64,000 nt of DNA from Cryptococcus deneoformans JEC21 (taxonomy: Eukaryota > Basidiomycota > Tremellomycetes > Tremellales > Cryptococcaceae), in the NCBI RefSeq assembly GCF_000091045.1, contig NC_006670.1:2223201-2287200 (forward strand), in the 5' to 3' direction. Position 1 is the first letter of the stretch. Every line of letters begins with the position of its first letter. A program made the translations under genes and the position numbers. Under the pieces are notes generated by a model, which worked only from the letters and a program-made list of their open reading frames with translations, was not told the DNA's origin and made no database searches. Below, piece after piece: positions 45,601 to 56,704 of the stretch.

Positions 45601-46250
45601 TTGGGTTGCAGGTTCAACACCTTGCTTCTGCGCTGTCTTTGCGGCGTCCTTGCCTTGGGTTGCAGGTTTAACATCTCGCTTCTGCGCTTGCTCTGCTACG
45701 TCCTTGCCTGGTAGAATGGATCACGTAAGAAAAGTTGGCACCGAGGCAACGACATTGGGAAAACTGATTTACCTTGCTTTTGGATTGTATCAGCGCCCTT
45801 GCCGACCTTCTTTGTTGGACTATCGACGGCCTGCTTGGTTTGCGGCGTTTTCTTTGGCGTCGTCGGATTCTGGGCTTGTGAGGTCTTACCACCGACGTCT
45901 TTGGCAGTGTCTCCAGCCTTCTTGCCAACGTCCTTGGCGGGACTAGGAGCCTGTTTTGTGGCTCCGCCAGCAGTGTCTCCGACCTTCTTGCCAACGTCCT
46001 TGGCGGGGCTAGGAGCCTGTTTTGTGGCTCCGCCAGCAGTGTCTCCGACCTTCTTGCCAACGTCTTTGGCTGGACTAGGAGCCTGTTTTGTGGCTCCGCT
46101 AGCAGTGTCTCCTGCAGCCTTTGTCGCACCGCCGGCGGTATCTTTCACGCTGCCGAGGGCACCACTTGCACCTTTTTCGGCATTCTGCGCAGCCTTCTTG
46201 GGCGTCTTGCTCGGAGTTGGGGGTTGCTTTTTCTGTCCTAATTGTGACAT
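42632..46250 (-). CDS. LEA-like repeat protein with DUF3659-type repeats
   Basis: Large repeat protein, similar in design to fungal 'LEA domain' proteins. Start 46250 (MSQLGQKKQPPTPSKTPKKA). The N-terminal region has a 22-residue repeat containing TAGGATKQAPSPAKDVGKK, three near-identical copies coded by 66-bp DNA repeats (45907-46104), then a second degenerate repeat set (QGKDVAETAKKQ, EPAT). A very acidic section of Glu/Asp runs follows (about 45100-45460). The C-terminal part carries several copies of a repeat with GxVVGRAELLPESER, GPFSDFQPATVRKDGKV and DNSGTVVGRLTE, then a coiled-coil region, and ends with a Gly/Leu-rich hydrophobic tail (LLSGVLGLVNQLLGGLG...GGK). About seven introns. LEA-type proteins protect proteins and membranes in drying or stress; the role here is inferred. 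Confidence 0.82.
45907..46104. repeat. 66-bp direct repeat, three units, inside the LEA-like gene
   Basis: Units start at 45907, 45973 and 46039, each 66 bp, so the reading frame is kept. They encode the 22-residue TAGGATKQAPSPAKDVGKK repeat. The units are nearly identical, which suggests recent expansion or gene-conversion. Confidence 0.85.
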
Positions 46251-49200
46251 CTGTAATATTCAATTAATCTGGCAAAAAGAGGAGAGAGTGGAGGGAATGT
46301 GAGACATTGTGGTCCTATTGCTTTCTGCTGTTCATATATATCATCTGTCGACTCTGTCGTCATCGAAAGTGGACCATGCATGACGTCAATTCTACTGACA
46401 TCAGAGGTAATGTTATATCTAAGCTTCATCGTCATTGTATCGTTACCATTACATCACAGGTCAAAGAATACACACAGTCATCATCAGGAACCCTCCATTA
46501 TGCTTTTAATCGTCAGGATCAACGCCCATGATGGCGACGATCGTTACCCAATTGTGGAGTCTCGTTTCCGTCATAGGTCAGTTAGGCGCGCCAGCAGTGT
46601 TAGGTGCACTATGGGGCCGAAATCTGGTATGGAGGTTGTGGATGGAAGGTCGTCGCTGGAAAGACGAGGGGATTGTTGGAATCTTCTAGGGGAGTGTCGT
46701 GTCTAACGTTAATGATCGACAAAAGACGCAAAAAAAGGTTTCGAATAATTATACATCGCCAATACAAAGTTAATGAGATTTGATTCCGTCTGACTGTTGA
46801 TAATTAACCACCCATTATTTATACTTGAAACGGGCTATTACTATTTTTGTATAAATGACTGCGAGGCGCGGATAATGATCGTTCGTTGCTGCGCTCTTCT
46901 TGTCTCCTTCTCTTCGATCGTCGATGAGTCTAAAGGGGTTATGCTAATCCAGCCAGTCGCAGCCAAGTATTTGCCAGCACAACGTCCATGTGAGCAACGC
47001 CCCAAATTATTTTTGATTAATCAGACTTATTCTTCTCTGACAGACGCGTGTTCCGTAATAATAGATCTGAGCGCGAGTTATTATGCAGCCATTCACCCCA
47101 TAGAACTATCAGTCCAACGTGGCAGGGGGCCCGAGCGTGGAACAGTCTGGAATCACTTGTGCACTTTCCAGCCGAGGGCGGTTTACTGATGAGTACCTCC
47201 CGCGCCATGTCATTTCCTTCCTTACGCATACTCTTTCATCCTCGTCCGGCTCCTTTTGGGTGTTATGGAGGATGGAGGGTTTGTGGGCCAGACCTATGCC
47301 CGCATCGACCGGAGGACCCGTGAAATGCTGTATATCCCAAGAGTGTCAAATGGACCGCTGACAAAGCCCCTCGCAGGGTGGCGAGTTCATTTATAGCCCC
47401 CTTCCCCTGGCAATACATCGTCCTGTAAGTTATCTTCATCTCCTCGCGGTGGATATGACATTCTGATTGATCGACTACCATAGCTTCCTCTTTCCCCTCC
47501 TCTTTTTTCACCCGGGTTACGTCACTTCCCAAGGTGTATTGTACATCACAACTCTCGTCCGCACCCTTCTACCTGCCATACCGCTACTTCTCCTTCTTTG
47601 TTTCGTCTTTCCCTTCCTTGTGGATGATCTCCAAACCGTCCAAACATAACGTAGATGAATCTGTGGACCGGCTATTTCCCCCCCAATATCTTCCCCTTTT
47701 TCCATATGACTACCACCCCTCCCTGGTAGTGCCGTTCCGCCCTACGTTCTCTGTTGCCCTCCCAAGATACGTGTTCTTTCCTTCGGACTGTCTCTGTCTT
47801 CTTCCTCCCATTATCACATCCATACAAACCCCCAGTACTTTGTCACAACAATATGTCACTTCCAACCGAGAATCCAAATTACCCACAATCGTGGTACGTA
47901 CAAATTGGCTGATTGGAATTGCTTTTGTCGAGGACTATGTTGATGCATGTAAACATGTTTACAGAAGTGATAGCTACTCTGGTCTTTCCATCCCGGCCCG
48001 AGTATGCCTCTTCCTTCTCTCTTCTTTCTTCCCTCTCTCCCGCATTTCTCTCCTGCGTCCACCATGCCCCCTTTCCCGGCTTTCCCCCCTGCTCATGCTC
48101 CGACTTTAGCGTTCATCCGATCCGGCAGGAACTATCATCAGTTCCTTCGGGTTAGGTTTACGCTTTCTCGCGTCCCGTTACCTTGCCTTTCGCATCCCTT
48201 CTCAGAATACAACGTGACCAGAGTCATTGCGAGTCACGTCTAATGGAGGGATCCCTCATAACGTCAAGTCACGATGTTCGCAAAATGACAGCACCGTGTA
48301 ACGGACTCAAATGCCCGCCGCCTTTTCTTACTACAATTCGAGGAGGTAGCACAAATTCCTGGACCCTGAATTCAGCGGCGATGACACCAACCATCCCATC
48401 GCAAAAGGATAGCAAGAAGTCGAGAGGCAGGTGAATCAGTGAAGCTATGTAGAATGCATCATAATACGGTATAGGTCACCTAAAAGAGAGATAACGAGAA
48501 AGTGGAGTTTTGGGGACTGCGGAGAATAACGGTGACGGGCCTGTGATGTCAGATGAAGTAGTCGACCATGTGCTATATGTTTAGCGGGATGGATACCTTG
48601 ATAATATCAATTAGCTTCTTGTGGTAGCGAGCGTAGAAAGGTAGATACGTCCATAGTAGCTTGGTAGCAAACAGCTTTTTGTTGGTAGCAGTAAACAACA
48701 TCCACCAACAAGAGGTGCGGCGTGGTGTCCAAGAACGAACGACGTAGTCTTATGATATACGAACAAGAATGGATAGATAGACTTTGATATCCCACATGTG
48801 ATCTTTAATCTTCTTTTAATTAACTCTATTTATCTTTAGTACCATCTTGCATCATGATCTACTTCATCCTATTGCGGCAACTTTGTTGGCGAGTTTGCAG
48901 CGAATGGTTAGTTGCGCGTGGATCGATCGATCATTCGACGTTTTGTCGGGTTCAATGGAAAATGTCGACGTCATTTTTATTGGCCGATCGCTAATAAAGA
49001 AGGGTCGCCGTGTAAAATGGGGCGGAAAGCGGGGGAAAGCCGAGCCAAACTTTAAATTTAATCATTTTCCGTCCGGGTTCCTATCTGTTTTTCACGTAAA
49101 GCTGGTCAGAACTGTGACGAGGTGGCCATCGGGCTGCGCGATTTTGAGGCTGGTTTGGTGCGTACATGATACGCCGAGGGCGGTGTTTGGGGTGGGGATG

Positions 49201-49335
49201 TAAGAAGGAGTTGGAGGAGAGGATCCCCTCATCGATAGTCATTAGACGTTTTAAAACACCTTGTGGTTCGTTCCAATCATCCATATCACAAAAAAAAATA
49301 CATGCAAAGAAAGCTATCCACAACTTTTCTCCCTT
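46251..49335. other. 3 kb region without an established gene
   Basis: Lies between the divergent start of the LEA-like gene (minus) and the stop of GH105 (minus). It is long for this window. A 53-residue open frame with a hydrophobic segment (46528-46689, plus) has no support beyond composition. A possible intron (GTAAGT donor at about 47425, acceptor near 47492) and a candidate first exon at 47853 hint at transcribed DNA. No tRNA, transposon or repeat array is visible. Pyrimidine-rich tracts fill 47490-48200. Confidence 0.4.
47853..48434 (+). CDS. Possible short spliced gene, poorly supported
   Basis: An ATG at 47853 starts a 41-nt exon (MSLPTENPNYPQS) ending at a strong donor GTACGT at 47894. 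Downstream, Pro-rich frames occur near 48068 (MPPFPAFPPAHAPTLAF) and 48285 (MTAPCNGLKCPPPFLT, stop at 48434), with a candidate intron GTTAGG to CTCAG at about 48151-48209. The exons cannot be joined into one frame with confidence. It may be a small protein gene, a non-coding transcript or chance. Confidence 0.2.
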
Positions 49336-50956
49336 CTACTTGCCTTGCTCATTCAACCTCTCCCATTCCACCAAAGCATGCATAACCAGCGCTTGCCCAT
49401 ACGGCATCGGCGTAATCGCAATATCTCTGTAAAACTGGAGGGTTTCGCCCATACCTGTGCCAAAGGAGACGTTGGCGACCTGGCCGTCGGGTTGGATTTG
49501 GGTGAGGATGGCGGCGAGGGCGGCGTCTGCTGCGGTGCGGTAGGAAGGGGCTTTGGATGGTGGGAGGAGGCCCTAGTGAGGGTTTTAGTTTTAGCGTGTG
49601 GGGCAGGAGAGGCGGGGGAAGACGTACCATTCTCAAACCCATATATATCCCGGCTACAAACCCGGCACTAGCGCTTGTTTCGACATAGCTCTGGGGATCG
49701 TCGAGGAGGGTGTGCCACATGCCAGAGTTGGGGTCTTGGAGGGAGATGAGGGCGTCGACTTGGCGGGTCCATGTTTGGATGAGGAAGCGGGCGGTGGGGT
49801 CGGTTGGGTGGAGGGGTTTCGGGTGGGGGGAAGACGAAGAGGAGGAGGAGGGGGAGAGGATGGAGAGCAGCATAGGGATGGCTAGTGTGATCCAACAATT
49901 ACCTCTTGCCCAGAATGCTCTCGCGAAATTATGTCCATTCTTCCCTCCCTTCCACCCTTGTCCACCTTCCAGTTCCGCCGCGCGACCTTGTTTACCGGGG
50001 GTAAACTCCCAGCCGTGGTACCATAGCCCGGTGACGGGGTCGGCGAGGTATCGGATATGTAATAGGAATTGGTATACCGCTTCGTCGATCCATGAGGGCT
50101 GGTTGAGGAGGATGCCGATTTTGGCGAGCGGGATGGCGGACATCATGAGTGTGTCGTCCCAGAGGTTTTGAGGATGGGCGTTGGCGTAGGTTACTATGGA
50201 GAGTCTGGTTTTTAGCCCCTCTGTTACCGACCCCGTAATGATAATGAGACGCACTGTGCTGGAATCCACCTTCCTCGGTCTTTGGCAAGCCATCGTCTCG
50301 CACGACCCACTGCGCCCAATCCTCACACCACGCTCTCCATTTCCCTTGTTCGTCCTTTTCCCGCCCATCGTCCAAGAAGGAGGCCAAGGCGTAAAAGGGC
50401 GAAAAGGTGTTGATGTTTTTGGGAGCGCCTTTGCCTGATGTACGGGCGTATTGGGAGTTGAACCAGGCGATGGCAGTGTCTAGGGATTTTTGGGAGGCGG
50501 GGGAGGAGGGCGAGATGGCAGAGTGCTGAGAGAGAGTGAATGGGATGGCGCGATTCTGTTAGATAGATTCGTTTTGTGAGCGAAGAAAAGACGTACGTGG
50601 CAGAGAGCGGTCAAGGCGATGCCGTGTGTCCACTCCCAGGAGAACACGGTCGGGTGTTCCCAGCCCTTGGTATCGATCAATGTCCCGTCGTCCACTATCG
50701 TCGATTATCCTTAGTTTAAAATCGGTCGCAGAGGCAGAGGAGGATACGCACACTTTAACAGAAACCTCCCTTCTTCATCCCTGATGGAAACGAGCCCATC
50801 TGTCAGGAGATTAATCAGCTGTGTCGCCTTGTCGCTGTCGAGGTCGAGCGTGAGCGGGGAGCTGGGGACGGAGGACGCCTGAGGTTTTTCAGAGTCGAGC
50901 TGGGCTTTGGCCTGGACGGTGAAGATCTCTTCTGCGGTGTTGCTGGCGCTGGTCAT
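49336..50956 (-). CDS. GH105 unsaturated glucuronyl/galacturonyl hydrolase
   Basis: Glycoside hydrolase of family 105 (YteR/YesR-like), which removes unsaturated uronic acid from oligosaccharides left by pectin or similar lyases. Start 50956 (MTSASNTAEEIFTVQ). The fold is an alpha/alpha-barrel, recognised by WEHPTVFSWEWTHGIALTAL, DDGLPKTEEGGFQHS, and the catalytic-Asp block NAHPQNLWDDTLMMSAIPLA (WDD), then YHGWEFTPGKQG, FARAFWARGNCWITLAIPML, WTRQVDALISLQDPNSGMWH, SYVETSASAGFVAGI and the end ITPMPYGQALVMHALVEWER. A Ser/Pro insertion follows the LLSIL stretch. About six exons, roughly 470 residues. No signal peptide is visible, so it would act in the cytosol on imported sugars. The junction K|L before DDGTLID keeps frame with a GTGCGT donor. 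Confidence 0.9.
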
Positions 50957-51198
50957 GACGGGCTGTGGAGATGGCAAGAGACGGCTGCGTGGGAGAGATT
51001 TATAAAGCCATGCACTGTCAAATGTAGATACTCCGGCCACCGCGCATTCGGCTGGATGATGTCCCGCTTCACCGGCCCGGCCCACTGCCGAGTATGCCGA
51101 GTGTAGGCCCGGGATGCAAACCTTCCATGTCATCACTTTTGTCCCCGCGATCGGTTATTAACTATCAAGGGTTACATGCACAACGATTATTACAACCC
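50957..51198. promoter_or_regulatory. Short upstream region of the GH105 gene
   Basis: 242 bp between the GH105 start and the stop of the next minus-strand gene. It must contain the GH105 promoter. CCG/CGG triplets are frequent near 51030-51090 (for instance ctccggccaccgcg), possible Zn2Cys6 contacts. Confidence 0.4.
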
Positions 51199-52262
51199 TC
51201 ATAGCCAGCGCTTATCGTCCTCCTTTTCCTTCTCTTCCCTCTTTCTCCTCCCCGACTCCATCTGCGCCTCATGATCCTCCTTTGTTCTCCTTCCTTCCCT
51301 TCTTTCCAAATGTACCGCCAACATCCTCTTCCTCTTCCCGTCATTCCCCTCAACATCTCCCGCCTGGCCCTCTCCCGTCAGACCGTTGTCCCCCCTGTCG
51401 AAATACAGTGCCCAGCGATCGTCGGCTTCTGATTCTTGGACGATCACGAAACCTTCCCAGCCTTCGAATAGGATACGGTGCGAGAGCGGTGTGAGGGACC
51501 ATGGGCCCGGGGCGGCGGTTGCGGCGATCTGAGGAGGAGCGTGATGGATGGAGTGCGTGGTAGGGTTTAGGTAGAGGTGGTGTGGCTGTGGTGGAGGTTT
51601 TGGTTTTGGTTTTGATGGTGGTGGTTGTTCTGCAGGGACGGAAGTGGGGGATGGTTTTGGGGAAGGGGGTGGAGATTGGTTTGGTCCTGCTTCCTTTGCC
51701 AGCTGTGAAGATGAAGAGCAAGGGGAGGACGACGATGATGATGGACGAGAAGGAGAAGGACCTTTTAATCGACTAGGAGAAGTCAAAGGTGAGGGCGAAG
51801 AGGATGACGGAGAACTTTTTTCCGGCGGCTTAACAATAAAAACATCCCCTTGATGACCTACCCTCGCCCAGGCGAGTGTATACGCTTCCACTGCCTGGAA
51901 ATGGCCGACCAGCGGGCTGACAAAATGGGGTGGAAATTGGGCTCGGGCGTGCTTGATGTATACCTATTTTCTATGGTCAGTTTCTGCAAAAACATTTCAC
52001 ACACCTCACAGGAACATATAAAAAAAGAGCACAAATCACCCACCTTGCCGTCCTCTCCCAGTACAACCTCTGCACCTTCAAATTTCCCCTTATACACCTC
52101 CCCCGGATCCCCCACACCACCTCCTTTGAAAGTGATGAAAACCTCTAAATCGAGGGACTTGTTGCCCGCCCGTCGATTACCTTTGATGCCCCCCTCGATG
52201 GCTTGTTTGGTAGCGGAGATGGCGGGGCAGATGGCTGTTGCTGTGATGATGCCGAATACCAT
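51199..52262 (-). CDS. Unknown protein with N-terminal hydrophobic segment
   Basis: I do not recognise the family. Start ATG at 52262 (MVFGIITATAICPAISATKQ), giving a hydrophobic, small-residue N-terminus that could be a membrane anchor or signal. Exon 1 ends at a donor in GEDGKV, and after an intron of about 70 nt (donor GTGGGT, acceptor at about 51963) exon 2 opens with YIKHARAQFPPHFVSPLVGH. Then comes GHQGDVFIVKP, a long disordered Pro/Ser/Lys stretch (about 100 residues), a compact part with PHHLYLNPTTHSIHHAP, LTPLSHRILFEGWEGFVIVQ and ESEADDRWALYFDRGDNG, and a very charged tail ending KEDDKRWL. About 330 residues. Probably fungal-specific. Confidence 0.75.
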
Positions 52263-52946
52263 TTGCCCGTTGCGATTTCCTTTTTGATTTGTGGATATGT
52301 GTTACAAGATGGTAGGCGAAAGAAGACGATGTGGAAAGATGAGGGAAATGGAACGGAGAAAAGTCGAGACGAAAGCACAAGGACAAAGTCACAATGGATA
52401 AACAAAAACGCGAAGCAAGCAGAGAGGATGTGACGTCATTGCGGATTGCTTTTAGGTCGAGTTGATCGAAATAAAGATACTCGTTATATTCCAAGCCGTT
52501 GGTTAATGTAAGGGCAAGAAACATATCATCATCTTCCCACCTCGTCAACTTCTGCACACACCTACTGACATTGCAGTAACATATTCGATGTATTGTATCT
52601 CCTCTTCTACTATTATATCGGCGATCAGTGACGTGGAGTTCATCTCAAAGCGGCGATCCCCGCATTGTGCCACGCCGGCGGGATTATTTTGGTTCCATCC
52701 CAACTTTCTGACGCGTGGGCCCCTCTGTTCTTCGATGCGTGGTGGCGTTGTTATCTCGTCTTTTTTTCTTTTTTCGTATTGTCTTTCTTTCTTGTGATTT
52801 CTCATTTTTGTCTTGCCTGGACCAGACAATCACGACGTACAGACTTAAAACACGTGAAAAGGCAAGGCCACTGGCGACAACGAACGCAAGGGCGAAAAAC
52901 GAAATAGGAACCACAAATTTAGATTCGTCAGGGACAGCGAAAGATA
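52263..52946. promoter_or_regulatory. Divergent intergenic region
   Basis: 684 bp between the divergent starts of the unknown gene (minus) and DGK1 (plus). It should hold both promoters. Short open frames only. Confidence 0.45.
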
Positions 52947-54222
52947 ATGGCGCCCGTCAAGGTCAACGCTCTTCCGAGTATTGTGGCGGAGAATGGTGTG
53001 GGGTTAAGGGATTGGGATGGGAGTGCGAGTGGGAATGAGAATGGGAGTACGGAAACTGGGACCACCAGTGCGAGGTTGAGGAAGAATCCGCCGCGAGGTA
53101 CTCGTCCGTCGTTGGGTGTGAATGGGGACAGACCACTCTCACATCTCGATACTATCCCTTCTCGTCCTCCATCTCCTCCTTATGATTCTATCGCTCCTTC
53201 CTCTGCCCATGTGGGATCACCGACATCAACACAAACACAAAATCAATCTTATCCGCCCCCCGCAGCATCCACTCAAACCGGTACGGGCTCCAGACCGGTG
53301 GTCACCCGCAAACGAAGAAGCAGCTCTATCAAACGCAAACCCAGCCCCGGCAAAGTCCCCGAAAAAGTCGTAGACTGGGAAATTCCCCGAAAGACGTTCC
53401 ATTCTTCCATCGGTTTCCTTACCCTCTACCTCAACCACCTTACCCCGCCTTCCCTCTCCCCGCTTCTTGTGGTGTTGTCGACCTTGCTCGTGTTTGTGCT
53501 CGTGACCGATTTGCCGAGGCTGTGGTTCCCGGCATCGAGGTATGCAGAACTGTGGGAAGCGTGTGTGGGGTTTTTGATGAGGGAAAGTGAGAGGGAAAAA
53601 GTGAATGGGGTGGTTTGGTATTTGATAGGGGTGATTTTTGTATTGGGATTGTATCCCAGGGATGTTGGCGTGGTCGCTATTTTACTGTACGCTTTTTTTC
53701 TCGCCTCTCCATTTTGACTGTACATGTGGCTGACAAGGAGAAACAGACTATCATGGGCAGACACAACAGCCTCTACACTCGGGCGCCTTTGGGGTCGATA
53801 CACCCCTCCTCTTCCATCCCACGTCCCCGGCATCCGGTTCTTACCGTTCGCACCTCGAAAATCCCTCGCTGGGTTCCTTGCGGCCGCCGTTACTGGTGTT
53901 TTGATCACAGTCGGGTTTTGGGGCGGAAGTGGAGCAGCGGAGAAGACGGTAGGGTACGGTGGAGGGGAATGGAAAGTTTTGACAGAGGGTGTTTGGGGTT
54001 CAAAGGGAATTGGAATGGGCTTGACGGCCGGGGTGGTGGGCGTGGGAGGAGCGGTGGTCGAAGCGCTTGGTATGTTTTTCTTCCTTCCTCCTTGTAAAAA
54101 AAGCACTTTCCAGCTGACTGTCTTTTGTAGATCTCGGATTAGACGATAACGTCACACTCCCTATATTATCAGGTGCCATTATCTGGGCTTGGTTCGGGTT
54201 CACCAACTGGCTTTTACCCTAG
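52947..54222 (+). CDS. DGK1: CTP-dependent diacylglycerol kinase (Dgk1-like)
   Basis: ER and nuclear-envelope lipid kinase that makes phosphatidate from diacylglycerol with CTP as donor; the counterpart of the lipin phosphatase in yeast. Start ATG 52947 with a disordered Ser/Pro tail of about 130 residues. The conserved Dgk1 start is VDWEIPRKTFHSSIGFLTLY (conserved Arg-Lys-x-x-His). Helices follow: LLVVLSTLLVFVLVTDLPRL, VVWYLIGVIFVLGLY, the spliced VVAILLLSWADTTASTLGRL with catalytic Asp, FAPRKSLAGFLAAAVTGVLI, GMGLTAGVVGVGGAVVEAL and LDDNVTLPILSGAIIWAWFG. Introns at about 53685-53746 and 54070-54129 keep frame. About 390 residues, longer than yeast Dgk1 because of the N-terminus. Dolichol kinase and phytol kinase belong to the same family; the layout and length fit Dgk1 best. 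Confidence 0.88.
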
Positions 54223-54955
54223 TCACTTCACCCTCCTCCCTTCTTCTAGACGAAAAATGAAAGGAAGACTCAGAATCTCGAGCTTTTTGCTTGGCTCCGG
54301 TCACTGTTTCAACGCATCTCTTGTTTTTGCAAACAATTCAACTTGTATACGAATAGACCCCATACCCCTGGCCATATGTTTCGTCGTTTCGTATTTTTTA
54401 TCCTTTGCTTTTTTTTTTTTTTTTTTCGTATTGAATTTTATCTTTCTATTGTCTGATCTACCCTTTTGTTTCTTTTGGGTCTTTTGTGCCCAATCCGTCT
54501 CGTCTCGCCTTTGTTATGTTTTACTGGCTTTCAGTATGGGCTAAAGTCTTTTGTCTTCCCTTGATACCTTTTTTTTAATTTTTTTTACCCCTTCAGCCTT
54601 TTCGCTCCCGGTCCCGCCCAGTTTTTCTGTAGAATTACGAGTGAAAATCTATACATGATTCTTTAGATGAATTATGCATCTACACATTCTAGATGCATCG
54701 GTCTTGTATGGGATATGCATAGGTAAAGCTCCTTGTCGTGATTGTTTGCTGAATCAAGTCGTATTGCAAGAAGGAAAGACAACCGTGGGACGAAAGTGGG
54801 AGGGAGGCCGTGAAATACTTGTCTCTTCTCCACCGACCTTGGACGTTTACTTTTGCTTTCAACGACGTTTACCTATTCTCAATCTCTCGACCCATCTGCC
54901 TTTTCTTGCGACCAAGGCGGTTACACCGAACAACGGGAACGATAAGAGCAAGATA
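54223..54955. promoter_or_regulatory. Intergenic region with promoter of RRP43
   Basis: 733 bp between two plus-strand genes. Contains a T-run of about 17 at 54410-54426 and further T-rich tracts to 54590, which fit a 3' untranslated/termination region for DGK1. The RRP43 promoter should lie in the right part. No gene seen. Confidence 0.45.
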
Positions 54956-56368
54956 ATGTCTACGGCGACAGCACCAGCACCGACAGCAGCAGCATCGGGA
55001 ACAACAAATGTGGGAGGTGCAAACGCAGCGGCAGTCTTCAAGCGTCTTCATCCGGCGTCGTATCTCTCTAGATTCTTGAGTTCGGGATACAGGCCTGATG
55101 GGAGACCTATCCTTCCTTCCTCCTCTTTTCAGTCCACCGCCTCTGCCTCTGCCTCGGCTGCGGACGATGTATGGAGACAAGTCAGTATCAACACGGGCTC
55201 TATATCGACCGCCCACGGTTCGGCACTCGTGAGGATGGGGGATACCACGATGGTGTGCGGGGTGAAAGCTGAGGTTGGGGAACCTGATGCTGAGGCGCCT
55301 GGAGAAGGGTTTGTAGGTGAGTTTGACCTTTTTTTTTTTTCTTTTTCTTGTTTTTGCTCGGTATTGCTCGGGAAAGTCATTGTTCATTGTCGTATGCGTA
55401 TTGGGATTGGAAGGATGCTAAGGAAAGGACCAAGGCTGACTTGATTTGACGGGGTTAGTACCCAATATCGATCTCCCGGCATTGAGTTCACCGAAATTCA
55501 AACCTGGTCCTCCTGGCGATGAAGCGCAAACGTACTCGAATTGGTTATACGAGTTGCTTGTTTCGTGAGTCTCTTTTCCGTTTTGCGATTACGATGCGTT
55601 TGCATAGCAAGCCGATCGCTGATTTGACTTTTTAAAAAATCAGATCAAAGACAATCCCCCTCTCATCGTTACTCATCGCCCCAGGCAAAGCCGCTTGGGT
55701 ACTTTATATCGATGTGGTGTGCATAAACTATGATGGGAATGCGTTTGACGCAGCTGTTTTGGCCGTCATGGCTGCTCTTAGGAATAGTACGTCTTACAAT
55801 GAGTTTTCTCCTTTTTTTTTTTTTCCCGGGAGGTTTACTCAATAGCTGAGGCTGAGGGCTCATACGAAAACTGAAAAAATAGCGAGATTACCAAAAGCGG
55901 TTTACGACGATGATACCCAACGGACGATTTGTTCGAGGACGGAGAGGTACCCGTTGTCGTTGGGGAGGATGCCACTGGCATGTTCGTTTGGAATTTTTGA
56001 GAGGTGCGTCGTGAAGACGTTCAGTCATATTGGGATTTGCCGAGTCCTAACGGCTCATTTTTTTCTCCTTTGCCGTGTCATACATTTTTCGTCTTTTTCC
56101 TCTTACTCACCACCCAAAATAAAAACCCATCGACAAAAACAGCACCCACCTCCTTCCAGACCCAACGTCATTCGAAACCCCATTGCTACCCACCACGCTC
56201 ACCATCGCTTTAGACCAAGACGGACAAGCGGCTCTCGTTCGACAAGAAGGCCTTGGTGGTTTGAGAAAAAGAGGGAAAAGCGGGGAAGAGGTGGTGGATG
56301 AAGCGTGGGGGTTGAGTGAGAGGCGGGCGGAGGTTTTGAGGAGGGTTTTGGATGAGGCAGAGGCGTAG
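54956..56368 (+). CDS. RRP43: Exosome RNase PH-like subunit RRP43
   Basis: Core subunit of the RNA exosome (EXOSC8 in animals), part of the six-member RNase PH ring, nucleus and cytoplasm. Start ATG 54956 with an Ala/Thr-rich tail. The RNase PH fold starts at FKRLHPASYLSRFLSSGYRP then DGRPILPSSS, followed by VSINTGSISTAHGSALVRMG, DTTMVCGVKAEVGEP, the spliced VPNIDLPALSSPKFKPG, SLLIAPGKAAWVLYIDVVCI and NYDGNAFDAAVLAVMAALRN, typical of EXOSC8. A following exon has TRLPKAVYDDDTQRTICSRT. Introns at about 55315-55457, 55566-55643, 55787-55880 and 56004-56141 hold frame. The C-terminal exon has PTTLTIALDQDGQAALVRQE then GLGGLRKRG and ends with helix LRRVLDEAEA. About 320 residues. The catalytic residues of RNase PH are absent as expected for this subunit. 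Confidence 0.9.
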
Positions 56369-56704
56369 AGATGAGGTTTTGGTGTGGGTTCAAGCTGGGG
56401 AGGGGGGGAGGACTAGGGTTTATGTGGTGGGAAGGAGATGGAGATTCTGGAGATGCAAGATGTAGACCGCGATATAGACATTTATGCTACCTTGTAACTT
56501 TTGGTATTTCGTGTTCTGTTTTCATTCCGAGATGGGGTTTTTATTATAAGCTTTATGCTCATCTACTAGTCTAAACCCTCTAGTTATCCACACAAAGGCC
56601 TGCCTCGATCCTTTCTTTTATTCTTTCCACGTCGTCCGCCCTTACGCATCTCTCACCATCTAATCATCTAATAACTCTCACTTCCTTGATAATTTACCGA
56701 TTAG
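56369..56704. other. Convergent intergenic region
   Basis: 336 bp between the 3' ends of RRP43 (plus) and ERG2 (minus). It should contain both 3' untranslated regions. Nothing else recognised. Confidence 0.4.

Noticed and set aside
48607..49203. Open frames before the GH105 gene
   Set aside because: Unrelated to any protein I know and without splice support; they fall in the 3' flank.
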